NCBI GenBank assembly: GCA_965199845.1
Contig: CBDATZ010000009.1
Coordinates: 1 to 64,000, forward strand
Direction: 5' to 3'
DNA from: Ilyomonas sp965199845
GTDB lineage: Bacteria > Bacteroidota > Bacteroidia > Chitinophagales > Chitinophagaceae
Length of the DNA: 64,000 bases
Positions 15,722 to 25,302 of the stretch are shown one piece after another. The notes beneath the pieces were generated by a model that saw nothing but the letters and a program-made list of their open reading frames with translations, ran no database searches and was not told the DNA's origin. Position numbers and translations under genes: made by a program. The first letter of the stretch is position 1. Each line of letters begins with the position of its first letter.

Positions 15722-17452
15722 ATGATTCGGTGTGTTCTTTTTTTCTGTGTTTTGTTTATCATGTTTGAAGCCTTCGGCCAACCAAAGACTTATCCAAAAA
15801 ATGATTTCCGTTTTCCACTTGATATTACGCCTTCACTCGCAGCCAATTTCGGTGCTCTGCGCTCCAATCATTATCACATGGGGCTCGACCTGCGCACACA
15901 GCAGCGCGAAAATCTGCAAGTGTTTGCGACAGCCGATGGTTATATAAGCCATATACGAATAGAACCTTATGGCTATGGACGCGCTATTTTTATTACTCAT
16001 CCAAATGGCTACACTACCGTGTATGCGCACCTGAATAAATTTTATCCGGAGCTTGAAACGTTTGTTCACAATCAGCAGTATGCAACCGAAAGCTGGCAAC
16101 AGGATATTGATATATCACCAACACAATTCCTGGTACGCAAAGGACAGTTCGTAGCCTGGAGTGGTAATACGGGCGGCAGCGAAGGTCCGCATTTGCACTT
16201 CGAAATCAGGGATAGCGGGCTTGAAAATGGTCATAACCGTAACCCGCTTTTGTTTGGTTTGAATATTCCCGATCATATCCCGCCAACAATATTTCGATTG
16301 GGCGTTTTTGACCGCAGCCAAAGTATTTATGAGAACAGTCCGCGCTTGTTTCCATTACAAAAAAAAGCACAAGCCGGCGAATCTTTTTATGCGCCGGCAA
16401 CTGTTATTAAAGTACCTTTTGGTAAGTTCAGTTTCGGACTTACCATGCAGGACAAAACAGGCAATTCGTTTACGCTCGGCGTTTATAAAACACTTCTGTA
16501 TGTAGACGATAGTTTGCGCAATCGCTTTCAGTTAGAAGAATGTATTTATGATGATGCACGTTATATTAATGCGGGTATTGATTACTTCTCACACGATAAC
16601 GGAGGCGGTTACATGCAGTTGCTTAGTTGCTTGCCCGGAAATCATGCCACTTTTTATGATCATACCGTCGGCAATGGCGTAATGCAATTGGAAGATAATA
16701 ACATTCATCGTGTAGAAGTCGAAGTGTCTGACGTGGCAGGCAATACAACCAGAATGCAGTTTGCAATACAACGCGATAGCAGTCTTTCGTTTTCATCCAA
16801 TCATATAAATGGTACGGTTGTAGAAAAGCTTGTGCCTAACAAAGCCGCCACATACAAAGCAAATGATGCAGAGATTTATTTAGATACGGCTGCATTATAC
16901 GATACAATACTATTGCGATACAATGCGCTTCCTGCACCTGCAGGTGCTATATCTGCCAGGCATGTGTTTGGCGATTATCGTTTGCCTGTGCATACAGAAT
17001 ATACAGTTCGCATTAAGTCTGATGTTATATTAACCGATAGCCTGAAAAAGAAGGTTGTTATGATAATGCAGAGCGGACGGAAGCAGGACGCTCAAACCTG
17101 CGCCTGGCAAGGCAATTGGGCGGCTGCAAACTGGTTTGTATTCGGTGCGTTTTATTTGAAGATAGATAGTATGCCGCCTCTTTTACACCCCGTTAATGTG
17201 AGCGACAATGCTGTTTTTATAAAAGACCAGAAACTGGTATTTGACGCTAAAGACGAAACAAGCGACCTGCAATCGTTAACAGGTTTTATTGATGATCGCT
17301 GGGTAATTTTCAGGCAAAAAGATGACCGGTACATATACGACTTCGATGAACGCTGCCCACCCGGCAAACATACACTAACAGTAAAAGCTGTAGATCTGGC
17401 AGGAAATGAAACCGTTTATCAATGTAACTTCATAAATGCAGCAAAAGAATGA
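15722..17452 (+). CDS. Secreted M23-family peptidase
   Basis: A 576-aa protein with an N-terminal signal peptide (hydrophobic to about residue 19, ...EAFGQ). The M23 (LytM) zinc peptidase domain spans about residues 30-175: the HYHMGLD motif gives the first His-Asp ligands and HLHFE the last His. It probably cleaves peptidoglycan cross-links in the periplasm. The remaining 400 residues look like beta-rich domains of unknown role. It is convergent with dnaA, with a terminator between them. Confidence 0.9.
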   Translation: MIRCVLFFCVLFIMFEAFGQPKTYPKNDFRFPLDITPSLAANFGALRSNHYHMGLDLRTQQRENLQVFATADGYISHIRIEPYGYGRAIFITHPNGYTTVYAHLNKFYPELETFVHNQQYATESWQQDIDISPTQFLVRKGQFVAWSGNTGGSEGPHLHFEIRDSGLENGHNRNPLLFGLNIPDHIPPTIFRLGVFDRSQSIYENSPRLFPLQKKAQAGESFYAPATVIKVPFGKFSFGLTMQDKTGNSFTLGVYKTLLYVDDSLRNRFQLEECIYDDARYINAGIDYFSHDNGGGYMQLLSCLPGNHATFYDHTVGNGVMQLEDNNIHRVEVEVSDVAGNTTRMQFAIQRDSSLSFSSNHINGTVVEKLVPNKAATYKANDAEIYLDTAALYDTILLRYNALPAPAGAISARHVFGDYRLPVHTEYTVRIKSDVILTDSLKKKVVMIMQSGRKQDAQTCAWQGNWAAANWFVFGAFYLKIDSMPPLLHPVNVSDNAVFIKDQKLVFDAKDETSDLQSLTGFIDDRWVIFRQKDDRYIYDFDERCPPGKHTLTVKAVDLAGNETVYQCNFINAAKE

Positions 17453-17616
17453 TGAGAAATACAAGTTTAGTATGATTTTTTCGCAAACAACAATAGGCTG
17501 TAATCTTCATTAATAAATCAAAATTTTTCTTGCGCAAAAAAAGAAGCATATACAATACAATCGCGATTTCTATATCAATACAACACTTACATGTATTGAG
17601 TTGATTTATAAAAAAG

Positions 17617-17638
17617 AATCCCGCCATCTAGCGGGATT
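17617..17638. terminator. Bidirectional terminator between the M23 peptidase and dnaA
   Basis: AATCCCGC and GCGGGATT pair around the loop CATCTA. A-rich sequence precedes and T-rich sequence follows, so it can act for both convergent genes. Confidence 0.85.
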
Positions 17639-17672
17639 TTGTATGATTTTACAGCAAAGCAATAAACGAAGA

Positions 17673-19103
17673 TTACATAGAGGCAAGCTGAACTTTTTGC
17701 GTCAGCTCAATTACATTTTCTTTAAACAAACTGTCTGTATCCATCAAATCCTTTACGGTTTGACAGCTATGAATTACGGTAGTATGATCGCGTCCACCGA
17801 AGTGTTCGCCGATTGTTTTTAAAGAGTTTTTAGTAAACGATTTTGCGAGATACATCGTAATTTGTCTTGCCTGTACAATCTCGCGTTTGCGTGTCTTTTG
17901 CAAGAGTTTATCGTAAGGAACATCAAAGTATTCGCAAACCATTTTTTGTATGGTATCAATAGTAATTTCTTTGTTACTTGTCTTTACAAAATTGCGAAGC
18001 ACTTTCTTGGCTAATTCAACATCAATCTCGCGTTTGTTTAGAGACGATTGGGCAAGTAAAGAAATTAATGCGCCTTCTAATTCGCGCACGTTAGTAGTAA
18101 TATTATAAGCAATGTATTTAATCACTTCTATCGGCATTTCACAACCGTCATTCTTCATTTTGCGTTCTAAAATATCAATGCGGGTTTCATAATCCGGCAT
18201 AGATAAATCGGCACTCAATCCCCAACGGAAACGGCTTAATAAACGTTCCTGCAAACCATCTAAATCTTTTGGCGATTTATCTGATGTTAATACCAATTGT
18301 TTGCCGCTTTGATGAAGATGATTGAAGATAGCAAAGAAAGCATCCTGGCTCTTTTCAGCACGATTAAAAAACTGTACGTCATCTATGATTAAGACATCAA
18401 TCAATTGATAAAAATGAATAAAATCGTTAATCGCATTGTTACGGCTATGATCCTGGAACTGGTTGATGAATTTTTCGCTGCTTACATACAATACAATCTT
18501 GTTTGAATTAAGTTTCTTTACTTCGTTACCAATACATTGGGCAAGATGTGTTTTTCCCAAGCCGACACCGCCATAAATAACAAGCGGGTTGAAAGAACTG
18601 GTGCCTGGTTTTTCGGCAACCGTTTTACCGGCACGACGCGCCACACGATTGCAATCGCCTTCAATTAAAGAATCGAAAACATATGATGGATTTAATTGCG
18701 GGTCAATTTGGACTTTTTTTAAACCCGGAATGACAAACGGATTTTTTACCGGATTGTTAATAACTAATGGAAAATCCATTTCATTATTTGTGTACACTTT
18801 TCCGTAACTCGCCGCTACATCCATTGAACCGTTGCGACCTTTATTGCCGCTATCAACCATAATACGATATTCAAGTCGCGCGTCTTTACCTAATTCGCGT
18901 TTTAAAATTTTTGCCAGCAGGGTAACATAATGTTCTTCGAGGTACTCGTAAAAAAATTGGCTGGGAACCTGTATCAGCAATACATTTCCTTTTAATTCAA
19001 TTGCTTTAATAGGTTCAAACCAGGTTTTAAAATGTTGCCATTCTACAATATCTTTTATAATTTTCAGGCAGTTGTTCCATATATCTTCTGCGGTTATAGT
19101 CAT
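17673..19103 (-). CDS. dnaA: Chromosomal replication initiator protein DnaA
   Basis: A 476-aa DnaA with all four domains. Walker A is GGVGLGKT (178-185), Walker B is VLIIDDVQFF and the C-terminal DnaA-box-binding signature is GGRDHTTVIHSC. DnaA binds oriC and opens the duplex. The next genes are not dnaN or recF, as is common in Bacteroidota where dnaA is often alone. I see no cluster of DnaA boxes in the 136 bp upstream, so oriC cannot be placed here. Confidence 0.98.
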   Translation of the reverse strand: MTITAEDIWNNCLKIIKDIVEWQHFKTWFEPIKAIELKGNVLLIQVPSQFFYEYLEEHYVTLLAKILKRELGKDARLEYRIMVDSGNKGRNGSMDVAASYGKVYTNNEMDFPLVINNPVKNPFVIPGLKKVQIDPQLNPSYVFDSLIEGDCNRVARRAGKTVAEKPGTSSFNPLVIYGGVGLGKTHLAQCIGNEVKKLNSNKIVLYVSSEKFINQFQDHSRNNAINDFIHFYQLIDVLIIDDVQFFNRAEKSQDAFFAIFNHLHQSGKQLVLTSDKSPKDLDGLQERLLSRFRWGLSADLSMPDYETRIDILERKMKNDGCEMPIEVIKYIAYNITTNVRELEGALISLLAQSSLNKREIDVELAKKVLRNFVKTSNKEITIDTIQKMVCEYFDVPYDKLLQKTRKREIVQARQITMYLAKSFTKNSLKTIGEHFGGRDHTTVIHSCQTVKDLMDTDSLFKENVIELTQKVQLASM

Positions 19104-19239
19104 AATAGAAAGGCAACTTGGTTTACACTGTTAAAGAAAATGGTTCGTCAATTTCTTCTCTAAAACTTCCTGATTGCGTAGGAAAATATTTTAGAGCAAG
19201 AGGACGAATTTCTACTCTTTTTGTTGAAAAAAAAATTTT

Positions 19240-20181
19240 TTAGTCTTCATATTTTTTCCCAATAAGAACAGTTTTGCTATTTAAAATCTTTTTTTCGTTT
19301 TTAAGCAAATTATAATCAAGTCTGCCTAATTGAATGCCAGCCCAGCCAGCTTGATTTACAACCACTTCTTTACCTTGTTTGTTAATATATTTTCGTGGCT
19401 CATCGAAAAAGCGGTGTGTGTGCCCGCCAATAATTAAATCTATAAAATTTGTTTCTTTTGCCAGAATTTCATCACTTATTTTATTATCGGTGTATCTGTC
19501 GCCTAAGTGAGATAAACAAATAATAAAATCACAACCTTGTTTTCGTTTTAAAATATCAGCTGTTTCATTCGCTTTTTGCAACGCATCTATGTATTTTACG
19601 TTGCCATACAAATCTTCAGTTATCAAACCTTGTAATTCAATACCAACGCCAAGTACGCCAATTTTTAAAGTTCCTTTTTGAAATACTTTATAAGGCAAAT
19701 AATTTCCTTCCATAGCTGTGCTTGAAAAGTCGTAATTGCAAATAACAACCGGAAAATTTGCATATTGCTCTATCATGTTTGCATAATTTTCAACGCCGGC
19801 GCTAAAATCATGTTCACCAATCGTTACTGCATCGTATTTCATCATGCTTAAAGCTTTAATCTCCGGCTCTCCTTTGTACAAATCAAAGTAAGCTGTGCCT
19901 TGAAAAATATCACCGGCATCTAACAATAAAACATGTTCTTGCGTACTGCGAATTTGTTTGATGATTTGTGTCCGCGCAGCAACGCCACCCAAACCTTGAT
20001 AAGCACTTCCATCCATTAGAAAAGGTTCTAAATGACTGTGCATATCGTTGGTGTGAAGAATGGTAATATGTTGTTCTTCATCGCTACTTTTTTTTACAAA
20101 TGATGGTAACAAAGAATAAGATAAAAGAGCACCAGTCGTTAACGCTGATTGCTGTATAAAATGTCTTCTATTCACTTGCAT
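19240..20181 (-). CDS. Metallophosphatase (5'-nucleotidase N-terminal domain), Tat-exported
   Basis: A 313-aa protein equal to the catalytic half of UshA-type 5'-nucleotidases. It starts with a twin-arginine-like signal (VNRRHFIQQSALTTGALL). Metal ligands are visible in ILHTNDMHSH, LLDAGDIFQG, TIGEHDF, CNYDF and GGHTHRF. It probably hydrolyses nucleotides or sugar nucleotides in the periplasm. The gene overlaps its upstream partner (20168-20911) by 14 nt; that partner encodes the specificity domain, so the two proteins likely work together. Confidence 0.9.
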   Translation of the reverse strand: MQVNRRHFIQQSALTTGALLSYSLLPSFVKKSSDEEQHITILHTNDMHSHLEPFLMDGSAYQGLGGVAARTQIIKQIRSTQEHVLLLDAGDIFQGTAYFDLYKGEPEIKALSMMKYDAVTIGEHDFSAGVENYANMIEQYANFPVVICNYDFSSTAMEGNYLPYKVFQKGTLKIGVLGVGIELQGLITEDLYGNVKYIDALQKANETADILKRKQGCDFIICLSHLGDRYTDNKISDEILAKETNFIDLIIGGHTHRFFDEPRKYINKQGKEVVVNQAGWAGIQLGRLDYNLLKNEKKILNSKTVLIGKKYED

Positions 20182-20911
20182 TTACAATACGGTTTTCAAT
20201 GTTTGCAGATAGAGGTTTTCCGGCGTTGGTGAACGATTTTACATAATCTATCAAAGCATTTCTGTATAAATAATTTTTGTTTTGCTGCGCTATATTTTTC
20301 AGCATCGAACAACCATCGCCGCCATTTGCTAAATAGTCGGTTGTAGCCAGAACATATATTGAATCGGGATATAAATCTTTTCCGTTTATTAAAATATCAG
20401 CAGCGATTTTGTTTTTAATTTTCATCGTTATTCCCGAACAAGGCCAACCGCCTTTATAAGCCATCAAATCAAGCAACTGATGTAAAGTGTTGCCATTCAT
20501 TTTTTTCAAAACAACCAGGTTATCATAAGGAATAATATCATAAATGGTTTGCAGTTTTATATCGCCTTTCGGAATGTAAGACCGAATGCTGCCAGTGTTT
20601 GTAACCGATATATCAACATGGGTTTGAAAAGTTTTTTCTGCATAGAGTTTCAAACAATCCGCCATAAAATTTCCGAGTGCAGATTCGGGTTGTTTTTTGT
20701 ACCATGTTGTATTGCTAAAACCAATTACAGTATTCATCTGTTTTTGCAAACTATCTGTATAAGGTTGCAGCATGTTTGTTACAGCAGAATCTGTTTGCAA
20801 CGAACGATTAATCTGATAATTTTTGTAATGTAGTTCGGCTGGTTGTTGCGCATACATCAGCACACATAACAAAGAAAAAAGAATAAAAAAACAGGCATAT
20901 TTACAGAGCAT
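20168..20911 (-). CDS. 5'-nucleotidase C-terminal domain protein
   Basis: A 247-aa protein with a signal peptide (LCKYACFFILFSLLCVLMYAQ) and the UshA-type C-terminal substrate-binding domain. Family motifs are ESALGNFMADCLK, NTGSIRSYIPKGDI, IIPYDNLVVLKKMNG and YLANGGDG. In most bacteria this domain is fused behind the catalytic domain; here it is a separate gene upstream, overlapping it by 14 nt. The pair is presumably a split UshA-like enzyme. Confidence 0.9.
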   Translation of the reverse strand: MLCKYACFFILFSLLCVLMYAQQPAELHYKNYQINRSLQTDSAVTNMLQPYTDSLQKQMNTVIGFSNTTWYKKQPESALGNFMADCLKLYAEKTFQTHVDISVTNTGSIRSYIPKGDIKLQTIYDIIPYDNLVVLKKMNGNTLHQLLDLMAYKGGWPCSGITMKIKNKIAADILINGKDLYPDSIYVLATTDYLANGGDGCSMLKNIAQQNKNYLYRNALIDYVKSFTNAGKPLSANIENRIVNASE

Positions 20912-21073
20912 AGGATAAAGGTTTTGATGAGTAAAAGGTTTGAATAAAAAGGAAAGTAAACGATTCTTGGAGAAAGAAAAAAATCAATACAAACAAGTGT
21001 TTGAATTATACAAAATAACAGCAATACAATCTTCTATGTTTTGTGATTATTGAAAGTAATCCAAACAAATCAG

Positions 21074-23641
21074 CTACCATCTTTCAAGCTGCTCCTGCAT
21101 ACGCTGAATGCGGTCTTCAAGCTTTTCGGAAGTAAGACTTTCGCGTAAACTATCTACTTTTATAGGAAAGCAAAATGGTGTCAATCGTTGTGGAAAAGTC
21201 AATATGATATTTTCGTTTTGAATACGTTGTAAAGCATTGCGTAATCTAACTTCTTCCATCTGCTGATCAAGCACTTCCTGGTAAGCTTGCCGCAACAATA
21301 AATTGTTAGGATCGTACTCATAAAACACGTTAAAAAGCAGCGATGCCGATGCCTGTAAATGACGCGCTTTTTTATGCTCTCCGGGATAACCCTGAAACAC
21401 CAAACCGCCAATCACAGCAATATCTCTGAACTTACGTCTTGCCATCTCAACACTGTTTACACTTTGCTGAATATCGCGCAGCAAATCTTTGGTTGAAAAC
21501 AGTTCATAAACATTGCTGTCATCAACCGGAATCGGCTGATCGCTTAGCAATTCAAAACCATAATCGTTCATGGCAATTGAGAACGTTATCGGTTTACTTT
21601 TACTAATGCGAAACGCCAATAACGCCGCCATCGCTTCGTGAACAAGTCTGCCTTCAAACGGATAAGCAAACAAATGAAAGCCGTCTTTCGTTTCAATCTG
21701 TTCAATCAAAAGTTCGCCTTCTTTTGGAATGTGAGAAAGATGTTTTTGCAGCTCGAATAATGGACGAAGCACCTGTATTTCAATTGCCTTTGGTTTCTTA
21801 CTCAATGCGCTGTTAAAAGCTTTTCGCAACATCTCGCCAAGATTGGCTGAAAGCGGCAACCGGCCACCATTCCAGCTGGGTACAATGGCTTTTTTACTGT
21901 TTGATTTTTTTGCCATAGCCGTCATGTCTTTGATACCAACCAGTTCAAGAACTCTTCCGGCTAATACAAACACATCGCCCGGTTCTAAACGGCTGATAAA
22001 ATATTCTTCGATCATACCAACATAGCTGCCACCCAGTAATTTTACTTTCAACATGGCATCGCTTACAATCGCGCCAATATGCATACGATGTCGCATGGCA
22101 ACGCGACGACTTTTTATCTTATACAAACCATCGGCTTCTATTTCAACTTTCCTGTATTCATCATATTGCTGTAAAGCTTCGCCGCCATTTGTTACTGAAT
22201 ACAATATTTGTTGCCATTCATTTTTTGTGATCTCAGAAAAGCAATATGTTGATTTTACTTCTTTAAAAATTTGTTCAGGATAAAAACCTTCGCCAATGGC
22301 AATGGTGCAAACGTATTGTGTAAGCACATCAAAGCAAAGCATCATTGGTTCGCGGCTTTCAATTACATTTTCTTTGATAGCTTCTTTTAAGGCAGCGGCT
22401 TCTACAAGCTCCAAAGAATGGGTAGGTAAAAAATAGATTTTACTTACTTCGCCAGGACCATGTCCACTACGGCCGGCACGCTGTAAAAAACGCGCTACAC
22501 CTTTTGGTGAACCAACCTGGATAACGGTATCAACAGGGCGAAAATCAACGCCCAAATCAAGACTTGCGGTACATACAACTGCTTTCAGTTTTTTGATATG
22601 CAAAGCTTCTTCAACCCATGTTCTCAACTCGTGTTCAATACTGCCGTGATGAAGCGCAATGGCACCGGCAAACTGCGGCGCAATATCAAGCAGTTTTTGA
22701 TACCATCGCTCACTCATACCGCGTGTATTGATGAAGATAAGCGTGGTTGTGCTTTCTTCTATAATAGGCACAATTTTGTCGGCTAACGTTAATCCCAAAT
22801 GTCCGGCCCACGGATATTTTTCTATCTCATCGGGCAAAACAGATTCAATCTCGATGCGCTTATCCAAGCTCGCTTTTACAATGACACTTTCATCAATTCC
22901 TTCGTGAATGGGAGAATTGATTAGCGAGTATAATAACACATCTTTTGCCTGTTGCAAATTGCCAATCGTTGCTGAAATGCCCCAAAGCGAAAGATGTGAA
23001 AACTGAGAAGTGGAAGGTGAGAAAGAATTAATTTCTGACACCTCATTTTTTATGTTACCTAACTGACAATTTACAATTCGCGAGATAGCTAATTCGACCA
23101 AAACACCACGCTTGCTTCCTACCAGTTCGTGCCATTCATCAACTGCAATGATGCGCAGATTTGTAAAAAAATCCGGATATTCTTTTTGTGCTAATAAGAG
23201 GTGCAGACTTTCCGGCGTAATGATTAAAACATCAGGCATATTTCGCTTTTGCTTTTGCCGTTCACTTATATCGGTATCGCCGTTTCGTATACCAATTTGC
23301 CACGACATTCCCAACTCGTCAATCACTTGTTCCATAGCTCTGCCAATGTCTTTGGCGAGAGCGCGTAAAGGCGTAAGCCACAACAATTGCAGGCCGTTTC
23401 TTTTTTTTGTTTGATAATCTTTGGGATGCTCATTTATAAATTGAATAACGGCACCGAGAAAAACAGAAAATGTTTTGCCGCAACCTGTCGGCGCATTTAC
23501 CAAACCACTTTTTCTATCGAGTATATATTGCCATGTTTCTTCTTGGAAAAGAAAGGGATGAAATCCTTTGGATAATAACCATTCGTTTATAACCTGGTAA
23601 CCTTTTGTTTGCTGTAAAACGTTTGACAATTCTTTACTCAC
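21074..23641 (-). CDS. Lhr-like, ligase-associated DEXH-box helicase
   Basis: An 855-aa SF2 helicase. Motifs are NAPTGCGKTFS (Walker A), VDEWHEL (motif II), ISATIG (motif III) and RAGRSGHGPG (motif VI), followed by the long Lhr C-terminal region. In many bacteria this gene sits beside an ATP-dependent DNA ligase and an MBL-fold exonuclease and is thought to act in DNA repair. The ligase is not next to it here. The neighbouring MBL gene (23834-24865) belongs to a different branch. Confidence 0.92.
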   Translation of the reverse strand: MSKELSNVLQQTKGYQVINEWLLSKGFHPFLFQEETWQYILDRKSGLVNAPTGCGKTFSVFLGAVIQFINEHPKDYQTKKRNGLQLLWLTPLRALAKDIGRAMEQVIDELGMSWQIGIRNGDTDISERQKQKRNMPDVLIITPESLHLLLAQKEYPDFFTNLRIIAVDEWHELVGSKRGVLVELAISRIVNCQLGNIKNEVSEINSFSPSTSQFSHLSLWGISATIGNLQQAKDVLLYSLINSPIHEGIDESVIVKASLDKRIEIESVLPDEIEKYPWAGHLGLTLADKIVPIIEESTTTLIFINTRGMSERWYQKLLDIAPQFAGAIALHHGSIEHELRTWVEEALHIKKLKAVVCTASLDLGVDFRPVDTVIQVGSPKGVARFLQRAGRSGHGPGEVSKIYFLPTHSLELVEAAALKEAIKENVIESREPMMLCFDVLTQYVCTIAIGEGFYPEQIFKEVKSTYCFSEITKNEWQQILYSVTNGGEALQQYDEYRKVEIEADGLYKIKSRRVAMRHRMHIGAIVSDAMLKVKLLGGSYVGMIEEYFISRLEPGDVFVLAGRVLELVGIKDMTAMAKKSNSKKAIVPSWNGGRLPLSANLGEMLRKAFNSALSKKPKAIEIQVLRPLFELQKHLSHIPKEGELLIEQIETKDGFHLFAYPFEGRLVHEAMAALLAFRISKSKPITFSIAMNDYGFELLSDQPIPVDDSNVYELFSTKDLLRDIQQSVNSVEMARRKFRDIAVIGGLVFQGYPGEHKKARHLQASASLLFNVFYEYDPNNLLLRQAYQEVLDQQMEEVRLRNALQRIQNENIILTFPQRLTPFCFPIKVDSLRESLTSEKLEDRIQRMQEQLERW

Positions 23642-23682
23642 GTTTCAAATGTACAATGTTGATGTTATTGTAGGGAATAGAA

Positions 23683-23827
23683 AGTAATAAGTATTGGTAT
23701 TAAGTAATAAGTATTAAATAGTAAGAGAAAGAAGATTCAAGGTACAAGTAAAACAGCCAACGCTTTTCTATTCAGTTCATAATAAGTTCTGAATACAAAT
23801 TGTCATCAACTTACTACTTACTACATT
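23683..23827. repeat. AGTAATAAGTATT intergenic repeat with inverted arm (copy 1)
   Basis: AGTAATAAGTATT occurs at 23683-23695 and 23703-23715. The inverted form ACTTACTACTTACTACATT lies at 23809-23827. AAAACAGCC occurs between the arms. A closely similar arrangement is at 49685-49821, so this is probably a dispersed intergenic element. Its nature is unknown. Confidence 0.6.
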
Positions 23828-23833
23828 ATCCAA

Positions 23834-24865
23834 TCACTCCACTTCTTCCCACCAATTTTTGTCAGGATAAGCTTCGCCGATAATGATAGGTTCACCGATT
23901 AAAGGCGTTGCAACGGGCAGAGATAATTCTTTTGCTTTGGCTGTCATGCGTTTTACCGAATCATCCCAGGGATGAATAGATAAAGTAAACTTTCCCCAGT
24001 GCACAGGCATCGCGGCTTTGGCTCCGATATCAATGGCAGCCTGCACCGTTTCTTCAGGCATCATGTGTATATCGTGCCACGCAGGATTGTATTGACCACA
24101 TTCCATCATTCCAAAATCAAAAGGACCGTATTGTTCTCCTATTTTTTTAAAATGAGAAGCATAACCACTGTCGCCGCCCAAAAAAAGTTTATGATCTTTT
24201 GTTTGTAAAATAAAAGCCGACCAAAGTGTTTGGTTTCGTTGTATCGTTCTTCCCGAAAAATGCCGGGCAGGCAAAGCAGTAAATTGTATATCGCTGACTT
24301 CTTTTGATTGATGCCAGTCTAACTCTGTTATGATAGAAGAATCGTAATCCCAATATATTAAATGCGAGGCAACGCCGAGCGAAGTACAAACCCATTTTAC
24401 TTTACTCTTAAGCTTTATAATAGTTTCATAATCCAGATGGTCGTAATGATCATGTGTAATGAGCAATATATCTATCGGCGGCATATCAGCCACAGAATAA
24501 TGATTGCTTCCTGCAAACGCTTTATTCATACCTTTTACAGGCGAAGCATGACCACTAAAAACGGGATCAACCAAAATGGTTTTGTTTGCTATTTTTATCA
24601 GGTAAGAAGAATGCCCAAACCAAACAATAACGGGCTTTTCAGAGCCTAAAGCAGACAAATTAGTTTTTACAAAAGGCAATGCACGTGGCGGATAACAAGA
24701 TGCTGGTTTATTGATAAATTTGAATAAGACTTTTGCAACAGAATATCCTTTTGTAAACGTGGTGGTCGGAACCGGGTTTTGAAATTGACCATTACTGAAA
24801 TTAGGCGAGTCTTTTACTTTCTCTCTTTCTTTACCAAAGGGCGCTTTACCAAACGAAGGCAACAT
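23834..24865 (-). CDS. MBL-fold metal-dependent hydrolase (UlaG/NAPE-PLD-like)
   Basis: A 343-aa metallo-beta-lactamase-fold protein. Zinc ligands are in LLITHDHYDHLD, in ALPARHFSGRT, and the Asp is in FLGGDSGYASHF. The motif WFGHSSYLIKIANKTILVDPVFSG and the late VHWGKFTLSIHPWDD are typical of the branch related to N-acyl-phosphatidylethanolamine phospholipase D. Substrate unknown; cytoplasmic, since no signal peptide is evident. Confidence 0.88.
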   Translation of the reverse strand: MLPSFGKAPFGKEREKVKDSPNFSNGQFQNPVPTTTFTKGYSVAKVLFKFINKPASCYPPRALPFVKTNLSALGSEKPVIVWFGHSSYLIKIANKTILVDPVFSGHASPVKGMNKAFAGSNHYSVADMPPIDILLITHDHYDHLDYETIIKLKSKVKWVCTSLGVASHLIYWDYDSSIITELDWHQSKEVSDIQFTALPARHFSGRTIQRNQTLWSAFILQTKDHKLFLGGDSGYASHFKKIGEQYGPFDFGMMECGQYNPAWHDIHMMPEETVQAAIDIGAKAAMPVHWGKFTLSIHPWDDSVKRMTAKAKELSLPVATPLIGEPIIIGEAYPDKNWWEEVE

Positions 24866-24962
24866 TTTTTACATTTATTGTGGAAAGGTAATTGCAATTG
24901 ATGAATGTTTACAAATCAAAAACAGGTAACTTTCTATCAATTGATTTGATAATTTTATACTT

Positions 24963-25259
24963 ATGTCGTACGAAAATAATCCGCTTCATGTAAATCAAAA
25001 TGAACATCGTTTCGAAATAGAGATTGATGACCAAAAGGCGTTTATTAATTATAAAAAATCAGGCAATAAAATCTATTTAATTCATACCGAAGTTCCGCCT
25101 GAAATAGAAGGAAAAGGTATTGCGTCGGCACTTGTTGAAAAAACTTTAATTTATTTACAAGAAAACAATTTGCAGCTTGTGCCAATGTGCAGTTATGTTC
25201 AGCGTTATTTACAAAGGCATCCAAACTGGAATACGCTTTTAGCAGCTGAAGCAGAATAA
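24963..25259 (+). CDS. Short GNAT-type N-acetyltransferase (YidJ-like)
   Basis: A 98-aa protein of the minimal acetyltransferase family (COG2388 type). The acetyl-CoA loop is VPPEIEGKGIASALVEKTL, and the late CSYVQRYLQRHPNW motif is conserved in this family. Role unknown in general; it probably acetylates a small molecule or protein amine. Followed by a second, longer acetyltransferase gene after 43 nt, perhaps co-transcribed. Confidence 0.88.
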   Translation: MSYENNPLHVNQNEHRFEIEIDDQKAFINYKKSGNKIYLIHTEVPPEIEGKGIASALVEKTLIYLQENNLQLVPMCSYVQRYLQRHPNWNTLLAAEAE

Positions 25260-25302
25260 AATTTTTTGAAAAAATATTGCCGATAAGTTTATTATTTCAA
25301 TA

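Noticed and set aside
19104..19239. Possible oriC next to dnaA
   Set aside because: No cluster of TTATCCACA-like boxes could be seen in this short interval.
23834..24865. Ligase-associated MBL exonuclease
   Set aside because: Motifs fit the NAPE-PLD/UlaG-like branch, not the exonuclease branch, despite lying next to the helicase.
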